A DNA stretch of 64,000 nt from Talpa occidentalis (lineage: Eukaryota; Chordata; Mammalia; Eulipotyphla; Talpidae): positions 16,561,433 through 16,625,432 of the forward strand of contig NW_023601543.1 in the NCBI RefSeq assembly GCF_014898055.3, written 5' to 3'. A program made the translations under genes and the position numbers. Of the stretch, positions 63,280-64,000 are shown piece by piece (position 1 is the stretch's first letter; every line of letters begins with the position of its first letter). Below the pieces are notes generated by a model. It had not been told where the DNA came from, searched no databases, and was given only the letters and a program-made list of their open reading frames with translations.

Positions 63280-64000
63280 GTGCATTACATGAAATTTTTA
63301 TATTAATTAAATATCATTTTAATAAGCCAATTTTGCTTTTCTGAAATAATCCTCACTTGGTCAATTTGCGTAATTGTGTTAGATTTATTACTATTTAGTA
63401 AAGACTTTTCATATCTGTTTTATTGAAAGATATAGGTCTGTATTTTTTTAAGATTTATTTATTTATGCATATAAGAACTGGGGTACGGGCCAAAGGTGCA
63501 AGAGGTTGAGAGGATTCACCAGAGACAGAGCAGGGAGCAGAACAGGCAGAGGGGAGCAGCGGGAGCTGCAGGAGAGGTCTGCCCTGCCATGTGGGAATCT
63601 CCCTGGCTGGCTGGGAATCAACAGCTTCAGAGCGCTGTGCTCAATCTGCTGCGCTACCGGGGAGGCATGTATTATTTCTATTATTATTATTTCCAGTTTG
63701 GGTTTCAAGTTATGCTGACTTCATAAAAAACGGAGTATTCTCCTTTTTTCTATTCTCTGGGAGAGGTTGGGTAAATTGGTATTTTTTATTTTCTGTTTTA
63801 AATACTGTGGAGAATTCACCAGCACAGCTCTGTGGCACAGAGTATTTTTGTAGGAAGTTTTATAAAAACAGATTCAACGTATTTAAGGGATCTAAGATGG
63901 TTAATATTTCCTAGTTCTTCTTGTACTAATTTTACTTGATTGCATCTTTTAGGTCATTTGTCTATTTCATCTAAATTAACAAATGTGTGAAACTGATCAT
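63280..64000 (-). mobile_element. Old L1 ORF2, minus strand, split by a SINE
   Basis: 63280-63440 and 63667-64000 are the complement of decayed L1 ORF2 ('tgacttcataaaaaacggag', 'ctctgggagaggttgggtaa', 'tttaggtcatttgtctattt'). It runs off the right edge. Confidence 0.65.
63444..63666 (-). mobile_element. tRNA-derived SINE nested in L1, shortened
   Basis: Minus-strand type B copy, 'aagatttatttatttatgca' left and 'ctaccggggaggca' right. About 40 bases of the middle are missing relative to other copies (between 'aggcagaggggagcagcggg' and the head, and around the B box). Confidence 0.9.

Overview
The window is mammalian nuclear DNA: AT-rich, dominated by LINE-1 (L1) fragments and about twenty copies of one tRNA-derived SINE, with a single recognisable protein gene. 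The SINE head (A box near TGGTGGCGCAGCGG, B box GGTTCGATCCC, tail of AAAT/ATAA units) together with MIR, MER5A and old L1 pieces points to a placental mammal, probably a laurasiatherian. I cannot name the SINE family, so the species is unresolved. The one gene, at 46484-47922, is an intronless DCAF12-like retrogene closest to DCAF12L2, which lies on Xq25 in human; the window is therefore probably from the X chromosome, and its gene-poor, L1-rich texture fits that. A run of 100 N at 21359-21458 shows a draft assembly.

Layout. 1-3.1 kb: L1 ends and two SINEs. 3.59-4.32 kb: an isolated GC-rich segment of unknown identity. 4.3-21.3 kb: non-coding DNA with a MER5A element, a 5'-inverted L1, a 53-bp L1 stub, three SINEs, a young L1 carrying an intact ORF2 C-terminus and an L1 on the minus strand. 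21.5-26.4 kb: a mosaic of old L1 ORF2 fragments with a younger L1 nested in them. 26.4-37 kb: mostly unique or ancient DNA with SINEs, a GATA array and a TG array. 37.1-37.6 kb: a solo retroviral LTR with a 4-bp target duplication, inserted inside a SINE. 38-42.15 kb: two minus-strand L1 fragments, each interrupted by a SINE. 42.16-43.4 kb: an HMGB3 processed-pseudogene fragment abutting a displaced immunoglobulin lambda V segment with a recombination signal, then its GC-rich flank. 45.9-49.8 kb: CpG island, the DCAF12L2-like gene and its probable 3' UTR. 50-64 kb: further SINEs, L1 fragments, MIRs and unique DNA.

Functionally, only the DCAF12L2-like gene could encode a normal cellular protein (a WD40 substrate receptor for CUL4-DDB1 ubiquitin ligases), and in this assembly its frame is broken by a missing G near 47030. 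The most unusual object is the IGLV4-like orphon: a V-lambda segment outside the light-chain locus, apparently on X, damaged but with a recognisable heptamer. Everything else is transposon history, and the nested insertions give a relative order: old L1 first, then the SINE, then the LTR.
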